Part shown: piece by piece, positions 53,345 to 62,192 of the stretch
Layout: every line of letters begins with the position of its first letter
Position numbering within the stretch: position 1 is the stretch's first letter
Assembly (NCBI RefSeq): GCF_002160525.1
Contig: NZ_NFKT01000016.1
Coordinates: 38,177 to 102,176, forward strand
Source: Lachnoclostridium sp. An169
GTDB lineage: Bacteria; Bacillota; Clostridia; Lachnospirales; Lachnospiraceae
DNA: 64,000 nt
Direction of reading: 5' to 3'
Program-made: the position numbers and the translations under genes
The notes under the pieces: generated by a model
What the model was told of the DNA's origin: nothing
What the model saw: the letters and a program-made list of their open reading frames with translations, nothing else
The model's database searches: none

Positions 53345-54004
53345 GTGCTTTTCAGAAAAATGATTCGAAAATATAAAAACAGATATATGGGATTTCTCCT
53401 CTCGTTTCTTTTTGCCTTCCTGCTGATACCGGGAATGGCGAAAGCGGAGGGATATTCCTGTACGGTTTCCGTTCCGGTGGAGGTGACGCTGGAAGGAGAG
53501 TCGGCTCCGAAGGAGAACTTTACGGTGGTGATGGAAGCTGCCGCAGAGAATACGCCGATGCCGGAAGCCGCGGAGCAGAATGTTGAAAACAGCGGAAAGG
53601 TCCAGTTTGGTCCGGTCACTTACACAGCGCCGGGAGATTATCAGTACGTTGTTTCCCAGAAAGCGGGAAATACTGAGAATTTCACTTATGACGATACAGT
53701 GTACACTGTGACGGTGCGCGTGGTAAATGACGGAGCGGGCGGTCTGACCGCCGAGATCTGGGCGATTGTGGACGGAGAACAGAACAAGACGGACAGAATT
53801 GTATTTAACAACAGATACGAGGCTCCGGCAGCTCCGGAAAAACCGGCAGAACCTGCGAAGCCGGCAGAGCCGTCAAAGGACAATGTTCAGACCGGAGACA
53901 CGCTGAACCTGACACTTCTGATCGCAGTGATTGCCGCTGCGGCAGTAGTGATCGGCATTACGGCGGCGTGGAAGATCCGGAAGAAAACATCGGAGATTGA
54001 ATAG
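53345..54004 (+). CDS. Minor/basal pilin with single FctA-like domain
   Basis: A 219-residue secreted protein. The signal peptide covers about 1-34 (GFLLSFLFAFLLIPGMAKAE). One FctA-like domain follows (ENFTVVMEAAAENTP, GPVTYTAPGDYQYVVSQKAG, TYDDTVYTVTVRVV), then a proline-rich spacer (APEKPAEPAKPAEP) and the sorting signal VQTGD, hydrophobic helix, KIRKKTSEIE. Proline-rich spacers and a distinct sorting motif are typical of basal pilins that tie the fibre to the wall. GTG 53345 sits very close to its Shine-Dalgarno sequence; ATG 53360 is an alternative start five codons in. Confidence 0.85.
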   Translation: MLFRKMIRKYKNRYMGFLLSFLFAFLLIPGMAKAEGYSCTVSVPVEVTLEGESAPKENFTVVMEAAAENTPMPEAAEQNVENSGKVQFGPVTYTAPGDYQYVVSQKAGNTENFTYDDTVYTVTVRVVNDGAGGLTAEIWAIVDGEQNKTDRIVFNNRYEAPAAPEKPAEPAKPAEPSKDNVQTGDTLNLTLLIAVIAAAAVVIGITAAWKIRKKTSEIE

Positions 54005-54047
54005 ACAGAATATACAGTCAGACAGAATACATATTCAGGTGAAATAT

Positions 54048-54084
54048 ATAACAGCCGGGGGAGCGCGCTCCTGCCGGCTGTTAT
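54048..54084 (+). terminator. Hairpin closing the pilus operon
   Basis: ATAACAGCCGG (54048-54058) pairs perfectly with CCGGCTGTTAT (54074-54084). The T run is poor (TTATTGT), so termination may be partial. Confidence 0.6.
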
Positions 54085-54129
54085 TGTACAGAATCCCGCC
54101 TGAAAGAAGCAGATGAAGGATGAAAAAAT

Positions 54130-55068
54130 ATGGCAAAAGGAAAAGATCTGACCGGACAGCGTTTCGGTAAGCTGACGGTGGTGGAACAGACGGATCAGAG
54201 GCAGGACCGCTATGTTTTGTGGCGGTGCCGCTGTGACTGCGGCGGAGAGGTGCTTGCGAGCACGAAACGGCTGATGCGCGGAACGGTAAAGGACTGCGGG
54301 TGTGTGCCCCGGCCCGATGCAAGACGGGGCAGTATAGCCGAGGATCTGACCGGACAGAAGTTTGGTTCTCTGACAGTGGTGCGCAGAGCGGAAAACCGGA
54401 ATGGCAGGACCTCCTGGGTCTGCCGCTGCCAGTGTGGAAATGATAAGATTGTGACAGCCCATGACCTGAAAGCCGGCAAGGTGAAGAGCTGCGGATGCAT
54501 GCGCCATGAGCGGGGCTACAACCGGGTAGACCTGACCGGCAGCCGTTTCGGCCGTCTGACAGCGCTGTATCCCACAGAAAGAAGAGACCGGAAAGGCTCG
54601 ATTTACTGGCACTGCCGCTGCGACTGCGGAAATGAGACAGATGTTACAGAGAGCGGTCTGGTTCATGGAAACTACCGGAGCTGCGGATGTCTGAAAAGTG
54701 AAAACCAGAAAAACATTTCCAAACAGCTCCACATGATTGACGGCACGTGCCTGGAGATCCTTGAAAAGAGAAAATACCGCAGAGATAACAAGAGCGGATT
54801 CCGGGGAGTCTGCCAGCTCAAGAACAGGAGATACCGTGTGGATATCGGCTTCAAGGGGAGACGCTTTTACGTGGGATGCTATGAGGACTATGATGAGGCG
54901 GTCCGCGCAAGGCTGAAGGCCGAGGAGCTGATCCACGGGGGATTTGTGAAAGCCTACTACACCTGGAAGAAGAAGGCGGATGAGGATCCAGAGTGGGGCA
55001 AGGCGAACCCTCTGGTGTTTGAGGTGGACAAGGCGAATGGAAGCCTGACGGTGCGTGAGAACGTTTGA
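54130..55068 (+). CDS. Protein with three CxCxCG...SCGC repeats and a C-terminal AP2 domain
   Basis: A 312-residue cytoplasmic protein. Three repeats of about 55 residues each start with DLTGQRFGKLTV and end W-x-C-R-C-D-C-G ... SCGC (about residues 5-58, 72-124 and 134-188); the four cysteines per repeat suggest a zinc-ribbon-like fold. A single AP2-type DNA-binding domain follows at about 213-282 (NKSGFRGVCQLKNRRYRVDI, GRRFYVGCYEDYDEAVRARL). Such proteins are mostly known from phages and mobile DNA; here no other phage gene is present. It follows the pilus operon after a hairpin with an imperfect T run and could be a DNA-binding regulator, but no target is evident. Confidence 0.75.
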   Translation: MAKGKDLTGQRFGKLTVVEQTDQRQDRYVLWRCRCDCGGEVLASTKRLMRGTVKDCGCVPRPDARRGSIAEDLTGQKFGSLTVVRRAENRNGRTSWVCRCQCGNDKIVTAHDLKAGKVKSCGCMRHERGYNRVDLTGSRFGRLTALYPTERRDRKGSIYWHCRCDCGNETDVTESGLVHGNYRSCGCLKSENQKNISKQLHMIDGTCLEILEKRKYRRDNKSGFRGVCQLKNRRYRVDIGFKGRRFYVGCYEDYDEAVRARLKAEELIHGGFVKAYYTWKKKADEDPEWGKANPLVFEVDKANGSLTVRENV

Positions 55069-55164
55069 AGGGAAAATGAAAATATGTGCAGCACATCTGT
55101 AAAGTGACGGATAAACGTTGGTTAAAACTCTGTAAACAGCAAAAATTCTGATTCTCTTCATGCT

Positions 55165-55170
55165 ATAATT
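55165..55170 (+). promoter_or_regulatory. Possible promoter -10 for the metallophosphoesterase gene
   Basis: A perfect TATAAT 75 bases before the start codon, but no recognisable -35 at 16-18 bases. Activator dependence or a false match are both possible. Confidence 0.35.
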
Positions 55171-55244
55171 TTCCATGGATCCGGCAGAGTCCTGTGATTC
55201 TGACGGTGATATTCAGAGAAAAAAATTGTGGAGGCCAGAAGAGA

Positions 55245-57344
55245 ATGAAAAAGAAAAATGCAGTGATGCTGATTCTTGCGGCAGCCCTTGTCTGTCAGCC
55301 TATGAGCGTATTTGCAGACGCGGCGCCGGATGGAATGACTGATGCAAGCCAGACCGCGGCAGCGCAGGGCGGAGCATGGGAGGCATGGTCCGAAGAGTGG
55401 GAGACGATAAAAAATGACTGGACACAGGTTTCCATGTCTCCGGGAGCCGATGAGACAAAGATGAATTTTGCCTGGTACAGCCGGACAGGGGAAGCGGCGG
55501 AGTTTATCTACGGAACTGCCGGTGACCTGAGCGACGGGCAGGCGGCAACAGTTACTCAGACGTCCGCCCAGGACGGCTATATGAGCAACAAGGTGACGCT
55601 TGAGAACCTTAAGCCCGGAACGACATATTACTATCAGGTGGCAGGCAAGGAGATCGAATCATTTACAACAGATGATGATACAGCTGATTTCAGTTTTATC
55701 TTTGTGGGCGATCCGCAGATCGGTTCTTCCAATGCGGAAAAGGCCAAGAAGCCGGAGGATATTAAGAAGCCGACTTTTGTGACCGCGCAGAGCGAGGCGG
55801 TCCGCAACGATACGTTTAACTGGAACTATACCCTGAACCGGGCTTATGCAAAGACCGGAAACAAGGCGGGATTTATCCTTTCATCAGGTGACCAGATCCA
55901 GACGAATGCCGAGAAAGTTCAGGACCCCACGGTCAGCGAGATGGAGTATGCGGGATATTTAAGCCCGGATATTATGAAATCCGTACCGGTGGCAACGACG
56001 GTGGGAAACCATGACGCGGACAACCAGAACTACCAGTATCATTTTAACATTACGAATTTAAGCAATCTCGGAAATAATGACTATAATGTGGGCGGCGATT
56101 ACTACTTTACATACGGTGACGCCCTGTTTATCATCCTGAATACACAGGACACCAATGTTGCCGAGCACAAGGAATTCATTGAGAAGACCGTTGCGGCAAA
56201 TGCGGACTGCAGGTGGCGGATTGTGACGCTTCACCAGGATATCTACGGCTCTGCGGAACATTCCAACGAACCGGAAATCACAAACCTGCGTTACAGCCTT
56301 GTGCCGATCTTCGAGGAAAATGACGTGGACATTGTGCTGACCGGACATGATCACGCATATTCCCGCACAAAGATTTTAAAAGGCGGACACAGCACATTTG
56401 AATACACGGATGATGAGTTCGACGAGATGCTGGACCGGGACATCGATGTGGGAGACAGTACAGAGACCATATATGAAGCTCCGGGCAATATCCAGGATGA
56501 CACAACGGATCCGGCGGAGCAGAAATATCTGGAATATCTCTATTCCGTAATGGATGACGATGCGGTTCAGACGCTTACGGAGAACCAGGAAACAGCGGTG
56601 AATCCGGACGGAATCATGTATCTGACGGCAGGTTCTTCATCAGGAAGTAAGTATTACGACCTTGTTCCGAGACAGCAGACCTATATAGCCAGCAGATGGC
56701 AGCAGGATGTTCCGACCTATTCCGTGATCGATGTGACAGAGACAACGCTGACGCTGAATACATACCGCACAGATACAGACGAAAAGATCGATACGCAGTT
56801 CATGATCGTGAAATCTGCTGACCACAGCCAGCTTGAGGATCTGATCGCAGAGGCAGAGGCGCTCCCGGAAGACGAATACACGGCAGAAAGCTTCCGCACG
56901 ATGCAGCAGGCTCTGGAAGCCGCAAAAGCTGTCAATGACCGTGCCGGGGCAACAGAGAATGAACTCACGAATGCATATACGGCACTCAGAAGCGCAATGG
57001 ACGCGCTGGAAGAAGTACAGACCCAGACTCCTTCCGGGGATGACCAGCAGGGAACAACAGATCCTTCTGCTCCGGGGACAACGGATCCTTCCAGACCGGG
57101 GAATCCGGATTCTTCCCAGCAGGGAGCATCCGGTTCGAACCAGAACGGTACGGCCCAGAATGGAAACTCCCAGAACGGTACGGCTCAGAACCAGCAGACC
57201 GCGGCCGGTGTAAATAAGAAGCCGTCAGCGTCACAGTCCATTCAGACCGGGGATTCGTCCAACATTATCCTTCCGGCAGCGGCCCTTGTAATTGCCGCTG
57301 CAGCAGGCGGAACAGCAGTTTACTTCCGAAGAAAGAGAAGCTGA
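55245..57344 (+). CDS. Wall-anchored purple-acid-phosphatase-like metallophosphoesterase
   Basis: A 699-residue surface enzyme starting at ATG 55245 (GGAGG upstream). The signal peptide (KKKNAVMLILAAALVCQPMS) ends near FAD-AA. An Fn3-like purple-acid-phosphatase N-domain covers about 40-145. The phosphoesterase domain has the dinuclear metal motifs GDPQIG, SSGDQIQ, VGNHDAD, TLHQDIYG and LTGHDHAYSR (about 155-385). A helical FIVAR-like repeat (AEALPEDEYTAESFRTMQQA) precedes a Thr/Pro/Gly/Asn-rich wall-spanning linker, and the sorting signal is IQTGD with a hydrophobic helix and RRKRS. It would release phosphate from organic phosphates at the cell surface. It is followed one base later by a YibE/F gene. 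Confidence 0.9.
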   Translation: MKKKNAVMLILAAALVCQPMSVFADAAPDGMTDASQTAAAQGGAWEAWSEEWETIKNDWTQVSMSPGADETKMNFAWYSRTGEAAEFIYGTAGDLSDGQAATVTQTSAQDGYMSNKVTLENLKPGTTYYYQVAGKEIESFTTDDDTADFSFIFVGDPQIGSSNAEKAKKPEDIKKPTFVTAQSEAVRNDTFNWNYTLNRAYAKTGNKAGFILSSGDQIQTNAEKVQDPTVSEMEYAGYLSPDIMKSVPVATTVGNHDADNQNYQYHFNITNLSNLGNNDYNVGGDYYFTYGDALFIILNTQDTNVAEHKEFIEKTVAANADCRWRIVTLHQDIYGSAEHSNEPEITNLRYSLVPIFEENDVDIVLTGHDHAYSRTKILKGGHSTFEYTDDEFDEMLDRDIDVGDSTETIYEAPGNIQDDTTDPAEQKYLEYLYSVMDDDAVQTLTENQETAVNPDGIMYLTAGSSSGSKYYDLVPRQQTYIASRWQQDVPTYSVIDVTETTLTLNTYRTDTDEKIDTQFMIVKSADHSQLEDLIAEAEALPEDEYTAESFRTMQQALEAAKAVNDRAGATENELTNAYTALRSAMDALEEVQTQTPSGDDQQGTTDPSAPGTTDPSRPGNPDSSQQGASGSNQNGTAQNGNSQNGTAQNQQTAAGVNKKPSASQSIQTGDSSNIILPAAALVIAAAAGGTAVYFRRKRS

Positions 57345-57345
57345 C

Positions 57346-58488
57346 ATGGAGGCGCTTAAAAGAAACCGGAGACGGCTTGTTATTCTGCTTGTAACCGTGC
57401 TTTTTGCCCTGTTTCTGTACCGGTTCAACCAGATTGAACGGGTGGGGCTCTACGACACGGAGGGAAAGACGTTTGAGAAGGCGGAAGTAGTCGGGATCCT
57501 GCAGGATAATGAGACGGAATCGGGAAATCAGATCGGGAACCAGATCGTGTCCCTTGAACTTTTAAGCGGGGAATTTAAAGGAAATACAGTAGAAGCAGTG
57601 AGCTCTTCCAGTTACCTGTACGGGGCTCACTGTGAAGTGGGAATGAGGGTCATCGCCGAGGTCAACGAAAGTGATGACTCTCTCTATGTTACTGTGTTCA
57701 GCTACGACCGCACATGGATGCTGTATGCGATCGTGCTTCTGTTCCTCGTGACTCTCTGCATTATCGGAGGAAGGCAGGGCCTCAATTCCGCGATTGCCCT
57801 TGTGTTTACCTTCGTGTGTATTGTATTCCTGTTCCTTCCCATGATTTACCGGGGCATTTCCCCCATTGCCGCGGCGGTTACGGTCGCCGTGCTTACGACT
57901 TTTGTGACAATGTATCTGATCGGCGGGCTCTCAAGCAAGAGCGTCACATCTATGGTGGGGACGATTGCGGGCGTAGGGATATCCGCGGTGCTGGCAGTAC
58001 TTTTCGGAAAACTGACCAATATCTCCGGCTACAATGTCTCAGATATTGAGCAGCTGGAATATGTAGGACAGATGACAAATGTGCGGATCGGAGAACTGCT
58101 TTACGCGGGGATTCTCATCTCGGCTCTCGGTGCTGTCATGGATGTGGCGATGTCAGTGGCATCCACAATCAGCGAGATCCACTACCGTAATCCGGAACTC
58201 AGCCGCAGGGAATTGTTTGCGTCCGGGATCAGTGTCGGCAAGGATATGATGGGAACCATGTCAAATACGCTGATTCTTGCTTTTACCGGAAGTTCCATCA
58301 ACACACTGGTATTTATGTATGTTTACAGCTATACGGCAACCCAGATCATAAACATGTATTCCATCGGGATTGAAATCATTCAGGGGATCTCCTCAACGAT
58401 GGGAGTTATCCTGACGGTGCCGATCGTATCTGCCGTCTGCACCTGGCACCTGAAGCGGAAAAAACATTCTCCGGAACCGGGGGAGTGA
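57346..58488 (+). CDS. YibE/F-family membrane protein
   Basis: A 380-residue protein with one N-terminal helix, an extracellular beta-rich domain of about 90 residues, then seven or so further helices. Family signatures are YDRTWMLYAIVLLFLVTLCI, GGRQGLNSAIALVFTFVCIV and GALGAVMDVAMSVASTI-like text (SALGAVMDVAMSVASTISEI). ATG 57346 lies one base after the phosphoesterase stop, so the two are co-transcribed. The family's role is not established; transport or export has been proposed. The pairing with a surface phosphatase could hint at phosphate- or nucleotide-linked transport, which is speculation. Confidence 0.85.
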   Translation: MEALKRNRRRLVILLVTVLFALFLYRFNQIERVGLYDTEGKTFEKAEVVGILQDNETESGNQIGNQIVSLELLSGEFKGNTVEAVSSSSYLYGAHCEVGMRVIAEVNESDDSLYVTVFSYDRTWMLYAIVLLFLVTLCIIGGRQGLNSAIALVFTFVCIVFLFLPMIYRGISPIAAAVTVAVLTTFVTMYLIGGLSSKSVTSMVGTIAGVGISAVLAVLFGKLTNISGYNVSDIEQLEYVGQMTNVRIGELLYAGILISALGAVMDVAMSVASTISEIHYRNPELSRRELFASGISVGKDMMGTMSNTLILAFTGSSINTLVFMYVYSYTATQIINMYSIGIEIIQGISSTMGVILTVPIVSAVCTWHLKRKKHSPEPGE

Positions 58489-58614
58489 TATCGATTTCAA
58501 CAGAAATAGCAAACTGCACAAAAATAAACAGCAAATATCGGTAAAAATGACCTCTTTACAAACACGATTTTTACCGATATTATTTTATACAGAAAATATG
58601 AAATCGATTACATA
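58488..58614 (+). promoter_or_regulatory. Sucrose operon promoter with three operator-like dyads
   Basis: Promoter: TTTACA (58555-58560), 17-base spacer, TATTAT (58578-58583). A perfect dyad ATATCGGTAAAAAT (58535-58548) / ATTTTTACCGATAT (58567-58580) overlaps it. A LacI-type palindrome TATGAAATCGATTACATA (58597-58614) lies just downstream, and a matching half (ATATCGATTTCA) lies at 58488-58499. Repression by a LacI-family protein and possibly a second regulator is likely. Confidence 0.7.
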
Positions 58615-58639
58615 TCGAAAGCAAGGAAGGAGAGATACC

Positions 58640-60583
58640 ATGGATTACAGGAAGACCGCACAGGAAATTCTGGACAAAGTCGGCGGCAGCAAAAATATTG
58701 TATCTGCCGCTCACTGTGCAACACGTCTGCGTCTCGTTATAGCCGACAACAGCAAGGCGGACAAGACGGCGATTGAGAACATAGAGGGTGTGAAGGGAGT
58801 GTTTGAGGCTTCCGGACAGCTTCAGATTATTTTGGGAACAGGAACGGTAAACAAGGTGTTTGACGAGTTTATCGCCATTGCGGGAATTACCGCAAGCTCA
58901 AAGGCGGAGGCGAAGGAGGCGGCAGCCCAGAAGCAGAATGCATTTATGAGAGCCATCAAACTGCTAGGTGACATTTTTGTGCCGATCATCCCTGCCATTG
59001 TAGCCAGCGGATTCCTTATGGGAATCATGAATTCTCTGGATTTCATGATCAAGAACGGATTTATCAATATGGACACGAGCAGTTCCATCTATGTGTTTGC
59101 AGGGCTGTTCAGCAACACGGCATATACATTTCTGCAGATTCTGATCGCATTTTCAGCGGCAAAGGCGTTCGGCGCAAACCCGTATCTGGGCGCGGTTATC
59201 GGTATGATCATGATCAACCCGTCCCTGCAGAACGCCTACGACGTGGCGACAAACGGCGTCCTTGTGAAACAGCCGGTATTTTTCGGACTCTATGAGATCG
59301 ATATGGTCGGCTACCAGGGACATGTGATCCCGGTTGTCATCGCCGTATGGCTTCTGTCGGTCATCGAGAAAAAGCTTCACAAGATTGTTCCGGAAGTCCT
59401 GGATCTCTTCGTGACTCCTCTTGTCAGTGTGTTCGTCACCGGCTATCTGACTCTGGCAGTCATCGGACCCATTTTCGTGTGGGCGGAAAATGCCGTCCTG
59501 TACGGAATTCAGTGGCTCCTGACTCTTCCACTGGGAATCGGAAGCCTTGTCATGGGTACATTGTATGCGCCTACCGTGGTTACCGGTATCCATCAGATGT
59601 ACACAGCCATTGATATCGGGCAGATCGCCAAGTACGGCGTGACTTACTGGCTCCCGCTGGCAAGCGCAGCCAATGTCGCCCAGGGAGCGGCGGCCCTTGC
59701 AGTTGCAGTAAAATCAAGAGACAAAAAGATCAAGTCGCTGGCACTTCCGTCTTCCCTGAGTGCATTCATGGGTATTACGGAGCCTGCGATCTTCGGTGTA
59801 AACCTGCGGTTCTTTAAGCCATTCATCGCAGGATGTATCGGCGGAGGATTCGGGGCTCTGTATGCGTCCATCGTTCACCTCGGCGCGAAAGGCACCGGTG
59901 TGACGGGAATCTTCGGTATTCTTCTCTGCCTGGATGAGCCGTTGCAGTATCTGATCGAGATGCTGATTGCAGTGGGCGTTGCATTTGTCATATCCTTTAT
60001 CCTCTACAAAGACCAGAAGCCGCAGGAGCAGGCGGAGGAGAAGAAACAGAAGCCGCAGGTGCAGGTGGAAGAGAAGAGCCAGAAGACGGAAGAGAAGACG
60101 GGCGTATCCGGGACGGAAAATGCCGTAAGCGAGGAAACACTGGGAAGTCCGGTGAACGGCAGAATCGTTCCGCTCTCGGAAGTCAGCGACGAGACGTTTG
60201 CCTCGGAGATGCTCGGAACAACCGTTGCAGTTGAGCCCTCAGACGGAAAGATCACAGCCCCCTGCGACGGAGAGGTTATGAATATATTTGAAACCGGCCA
60301 TGCGGTGTGCATTGTCACGGAATCCGGCGGCGAGCTGCTGATTCACGTGGGAGTGGATACGGTAAAAATGGAAGGAAAAGGATTTACGAAGAAAGTATCT
60401 GACGGAGACAGAATCAGAAAGGGCGATGTACTCATCGAGGCAGATCTGGACGCAATCCGTTCTGCAGGCTACCCGGCGACAACCATGGTTATCCTGACCA
60501 ATGCGGATCAGTTTGCCAGAGCAGAAAAAGCGGAGCCGGGTGAAGTAAAAGAGGGAAGCCCGATTATGAAGCTTGTAAAATAG
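58640..60583 (+). CDS. scrA: Sucrose-specific PTS enzyme IIBCA
   Basis: A 647-residue membrane transporter starting at ATG 58640 (AAGGAAGGAGAG upstream). EIIB is residues 1-90 with phospho-Cys C26 (SAAHCATRLRL). EIIC covers about 105-455 with about ten helices (FVPIIPAIVASGFLMGIMNS, LSAFMGITEPAIFGVNLRFF). A charged, repetitive linker (EQAEEKKQKPQVQVEEKSQK) leads to a glucose-type EIIA at about 500-647 with phospho-His near 568 (GELLIHVGVDTVKM). Having its own EIIA makes it independent of a separate IIA-Glc. Sucrose specificity is inferred from the adjoining sucrose-6-phosphate hydrolase; the family also includes trehalose and beta-glucoside carriers. Confidence 0.9.
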   Translation: MDYRKTAQEILDKVGGSKNIVSAAHCATRLRLVIADNSKADKTAIENIEGVKGVFEASGQLQIILGTGTVNKVFDEFIAIAGITASSKAEAKEAAAQKQNAFMRAIKLLGDIFVPIIPAIVASGFLMGIMNSLDFMIKNGFINMDTSSSIYVFAGLFSNTAYTFLQILIAFSAAKAFGANPYLGAVIGMIMINPSLQNAYDVATNGVLVKQPVFFGLYEIDMVGYQGHVIPVVIAVWLLSVIEKKLHKIVPEVLDLFVTPLVSVFVTGYLTLAVIGPIFVWAENAVLYGIQWLLTLPLGIGSLVMGTLYAPTVVTGIHQMYTAIDIGQIAKYGVTYWLPLASAANVAQGAAALAVAVKSRDKKIKSLALPSSLSAFMGITEPAIFGVNLRFFKPFIAGCIGGGFGALYASIVHLGAKGTGVTGIFGILLCLDEPLQYLIEMLIAVGVAFVISFILYKDQKPQEQAEEKKQKPQVQVEEKSQKTEEKTGVSGTENAVSEETLGSPVNGRIVPLSEVSDETFASEMLGTTVAVEPSDGKITAPCDGEVMNIFETGHAVCIVTESGGELLIHVGVDTVKMEGKGFTKKVSDGDRIRKGDVLIEADLDAIRSAGYPATTMVILTNADQFARAEKAEPGEVKEGSPIMKLVK

Positions 60584-60616
60584 AAGAAACAGGAAAATGA
60601 CCAGGAGGCACATAGT

Positions 60617-62092
60617 ATGAATGCGCTGACAAGAGATTTGAAGAAATTAACAGAAGAGGCGGAAAAGAGAGCGGAAGAAGATATCCGGAGCGGGAAGTCC
60701 CGCTTCCGCCAGAGACTGCACCTGATGCCGCCCGTGGGGTGGCTCAACGATCCCAACGGACTGTGCCAGTTTAAAGGTATATATCACGCATTTTTTCAGT
60801 ACGCTCCCTTTAATGTTGAGGGCGGTGTGAAGATGTGGGGGCATTATACGAGCGGCAATCTGATTGACTGGGAATATCAGGGAGTGTCCATGTACCCGGA
60901 TCAGCCCTTTGACTGCAGCGGCGTTTACTCGGGCTGCGCTTTTATCGAGGACGGAGAGATGTATCTCTATTACACCGGAAGTGTGAAGCTTGAGGACCGG
61001 GACGATTACGATTATGTCAATACCGGGAGGGAAGCGAACACGGTTCTCGTGACGAGCAAAGACGGATTCCATTTCGGAAGAAAGCGGCTGCTGATGAAAA
61101 ACAGCGATTATCCCGCAGACCTGACGCTGCATGTCCGGGATCCGAAAGTGTGGAAGAAAGATGGAACGTATTATATGGTACAGGGCGCCCGCACGAAAGA
61201 AAATGTGGGGCAGGCGGTGGTCTTCTGTTCTGAAGACAAGATAAACTGGAAGGTTCACAGCCGGGTAAAAACACCGTTCCCGTTCGGCTATATGTGGGAA
61301 TGTCCGGATTATTTTGAGACGGACGGCGTGAAGATCTTCTCCGCATCTGTACAGGGGCTTGAGGGAGGCGTCTGGGAAGACCGCAATGTATACCAGTCCG
61401 GATATTTTATGGTTCACGGTGATATTACCGGGGATTACAGCCTGTCAGAATACCGGCTGTGGGATTACGGCTTCGATTACTATGCTCCCCAGAGCTTTCA
61501 GACGGAAGACAGCAGAACGGTTCTCATTGCATGGATGGGGATGCCGGACTGCGAGGAGTATACGAACAGAACAATTGCCGAGGGATGGCAGCACTGCTTC
61601 ACATTTCCACGGGAAATATTTGTGGAAACTGAGGAAAATGTGGAAAACGGCGGCGAAGCCGGGAAAACGTGTGGAAAAACCATAGTCAGACAGCGCCCGG
61701 TGCGCGAGCTTGAACAGATGATGAAGTATGGCGGGGAAGTGCAGGACCGTCTGGAGACGGACAGATACCGGGTGTATGACCTGCAGGTCACAGGAATCCG
61801 GGAAAACCGCTTCCATGCACAGCTTGCCGGAGGACTGCAGCTTGACTGGCATGACGGCAGATTTGAGATGTATTTTGAAAACCGGGATAAGAATTCCCCG
61901 TCTGCGGGAAGAAGCGTGCGGTACGCAGAAGCAGACAGACTTGAGGAAGTAAGAATTCTGGCGGACATATCATCCGTGGAAGTGTTTGTAAATGACGGCG
62001 AGTATGTATTCAGCACCAGATATTACCCGGAGGACAGCCGTATATGCGTAGAGGCGGATGGAGCGCAGATCCGGCTGGGCGAGCTGATTTAA
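60617..62092 (+). CDS. scrB: Sucrose-6-phosphate hydrolase, GH32
   Basis: A 491-residue cytoplasmic invertase-type enzyme that splits sucrose 6-phosphate into glucose 6-phosphate and fructose. The three GH32 motifs are present: PPVGWLNDPNGLCQF (nucleophile Asp near residue 43), LHVRDPKVW (transition-state Asp) and YMWECPDYF (general-acid Glu). The C-terminal beta-sandwich covers about 370-491 (SSVEVFVNDGEYVFSTRYYP). It lies 33 bases after the PTS gene, with CCAGGAGG before the ATG, and completes the sucrose operon. Confidence 0.95.
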   Translation: MNALTRDLKKLTEEAEKRAEEDIRSGKSRFRQRLHLMPPVGWLNDPNGLCQFKGIYHAFFQYAPFNVEGGVKMWGHYTSGNLIDWEYQGVSMYPDQPFDCSGVYSGCAFIEDGEMYLYYTGSVKLEDRDDYDYVNTGREANTVLVTSKDGFHFGRKRLLMKNSDYPADLTLHVRDPKVWKKDGTYYMVQGARTKENVGQAVVFCSEDKINWKVHSRVKTPFPFGYMWECPDYFETDGVKIFSASVQGLEGGVWEDRNVYQSGYFMVHGDITGDYSLSEYRLWDYGFDYYAPQSFQTEDSRTVLIAWMGMPDCEEYTNRTIAEGWQHCFTFPREIFVETEENVENGGEAGKTCGKTIVRQRPVRELEQMMKYGGEVQDRLETDRYRVYDLQVTGIRENRFHAQLAGGLQLDWHDGRFEMYFENRDKNSPSAGRSVRYAEADRLEEVRILADISSVEVFVNDGEYVFSTRYYPEDSRICVEADGAQIRLGELI

Positions 62093-62116
62093 GCGTCTCT
62101 TTTTGAGGTATCTGAT

Positions 62117-62145
62117 CTTGCCAGAACTGTGCGGCGCATCTATAA
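62117..62145 (+). promoter_or_regulatory. Promoter of the GH35-like gene
   Basis: TTGCCA (62117-62122), 17-base spacer, perfect TATAAT (62140-62145), about 48 bases before ATG 62193. Confidence 0.8.
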
Positions 62146-62192
62146 TAAAAAGGACACAGAAAAACTTTTTATAAAAGAAAGGACACAGGCAC

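Noticed and set aside
45463..55068. Prophage or integrative element
   Set aside because: Recombinase and AP2 protein could suggest one, but there are no structural, replication or conjugation genes and no attachment-site duplication at tRNA genes.
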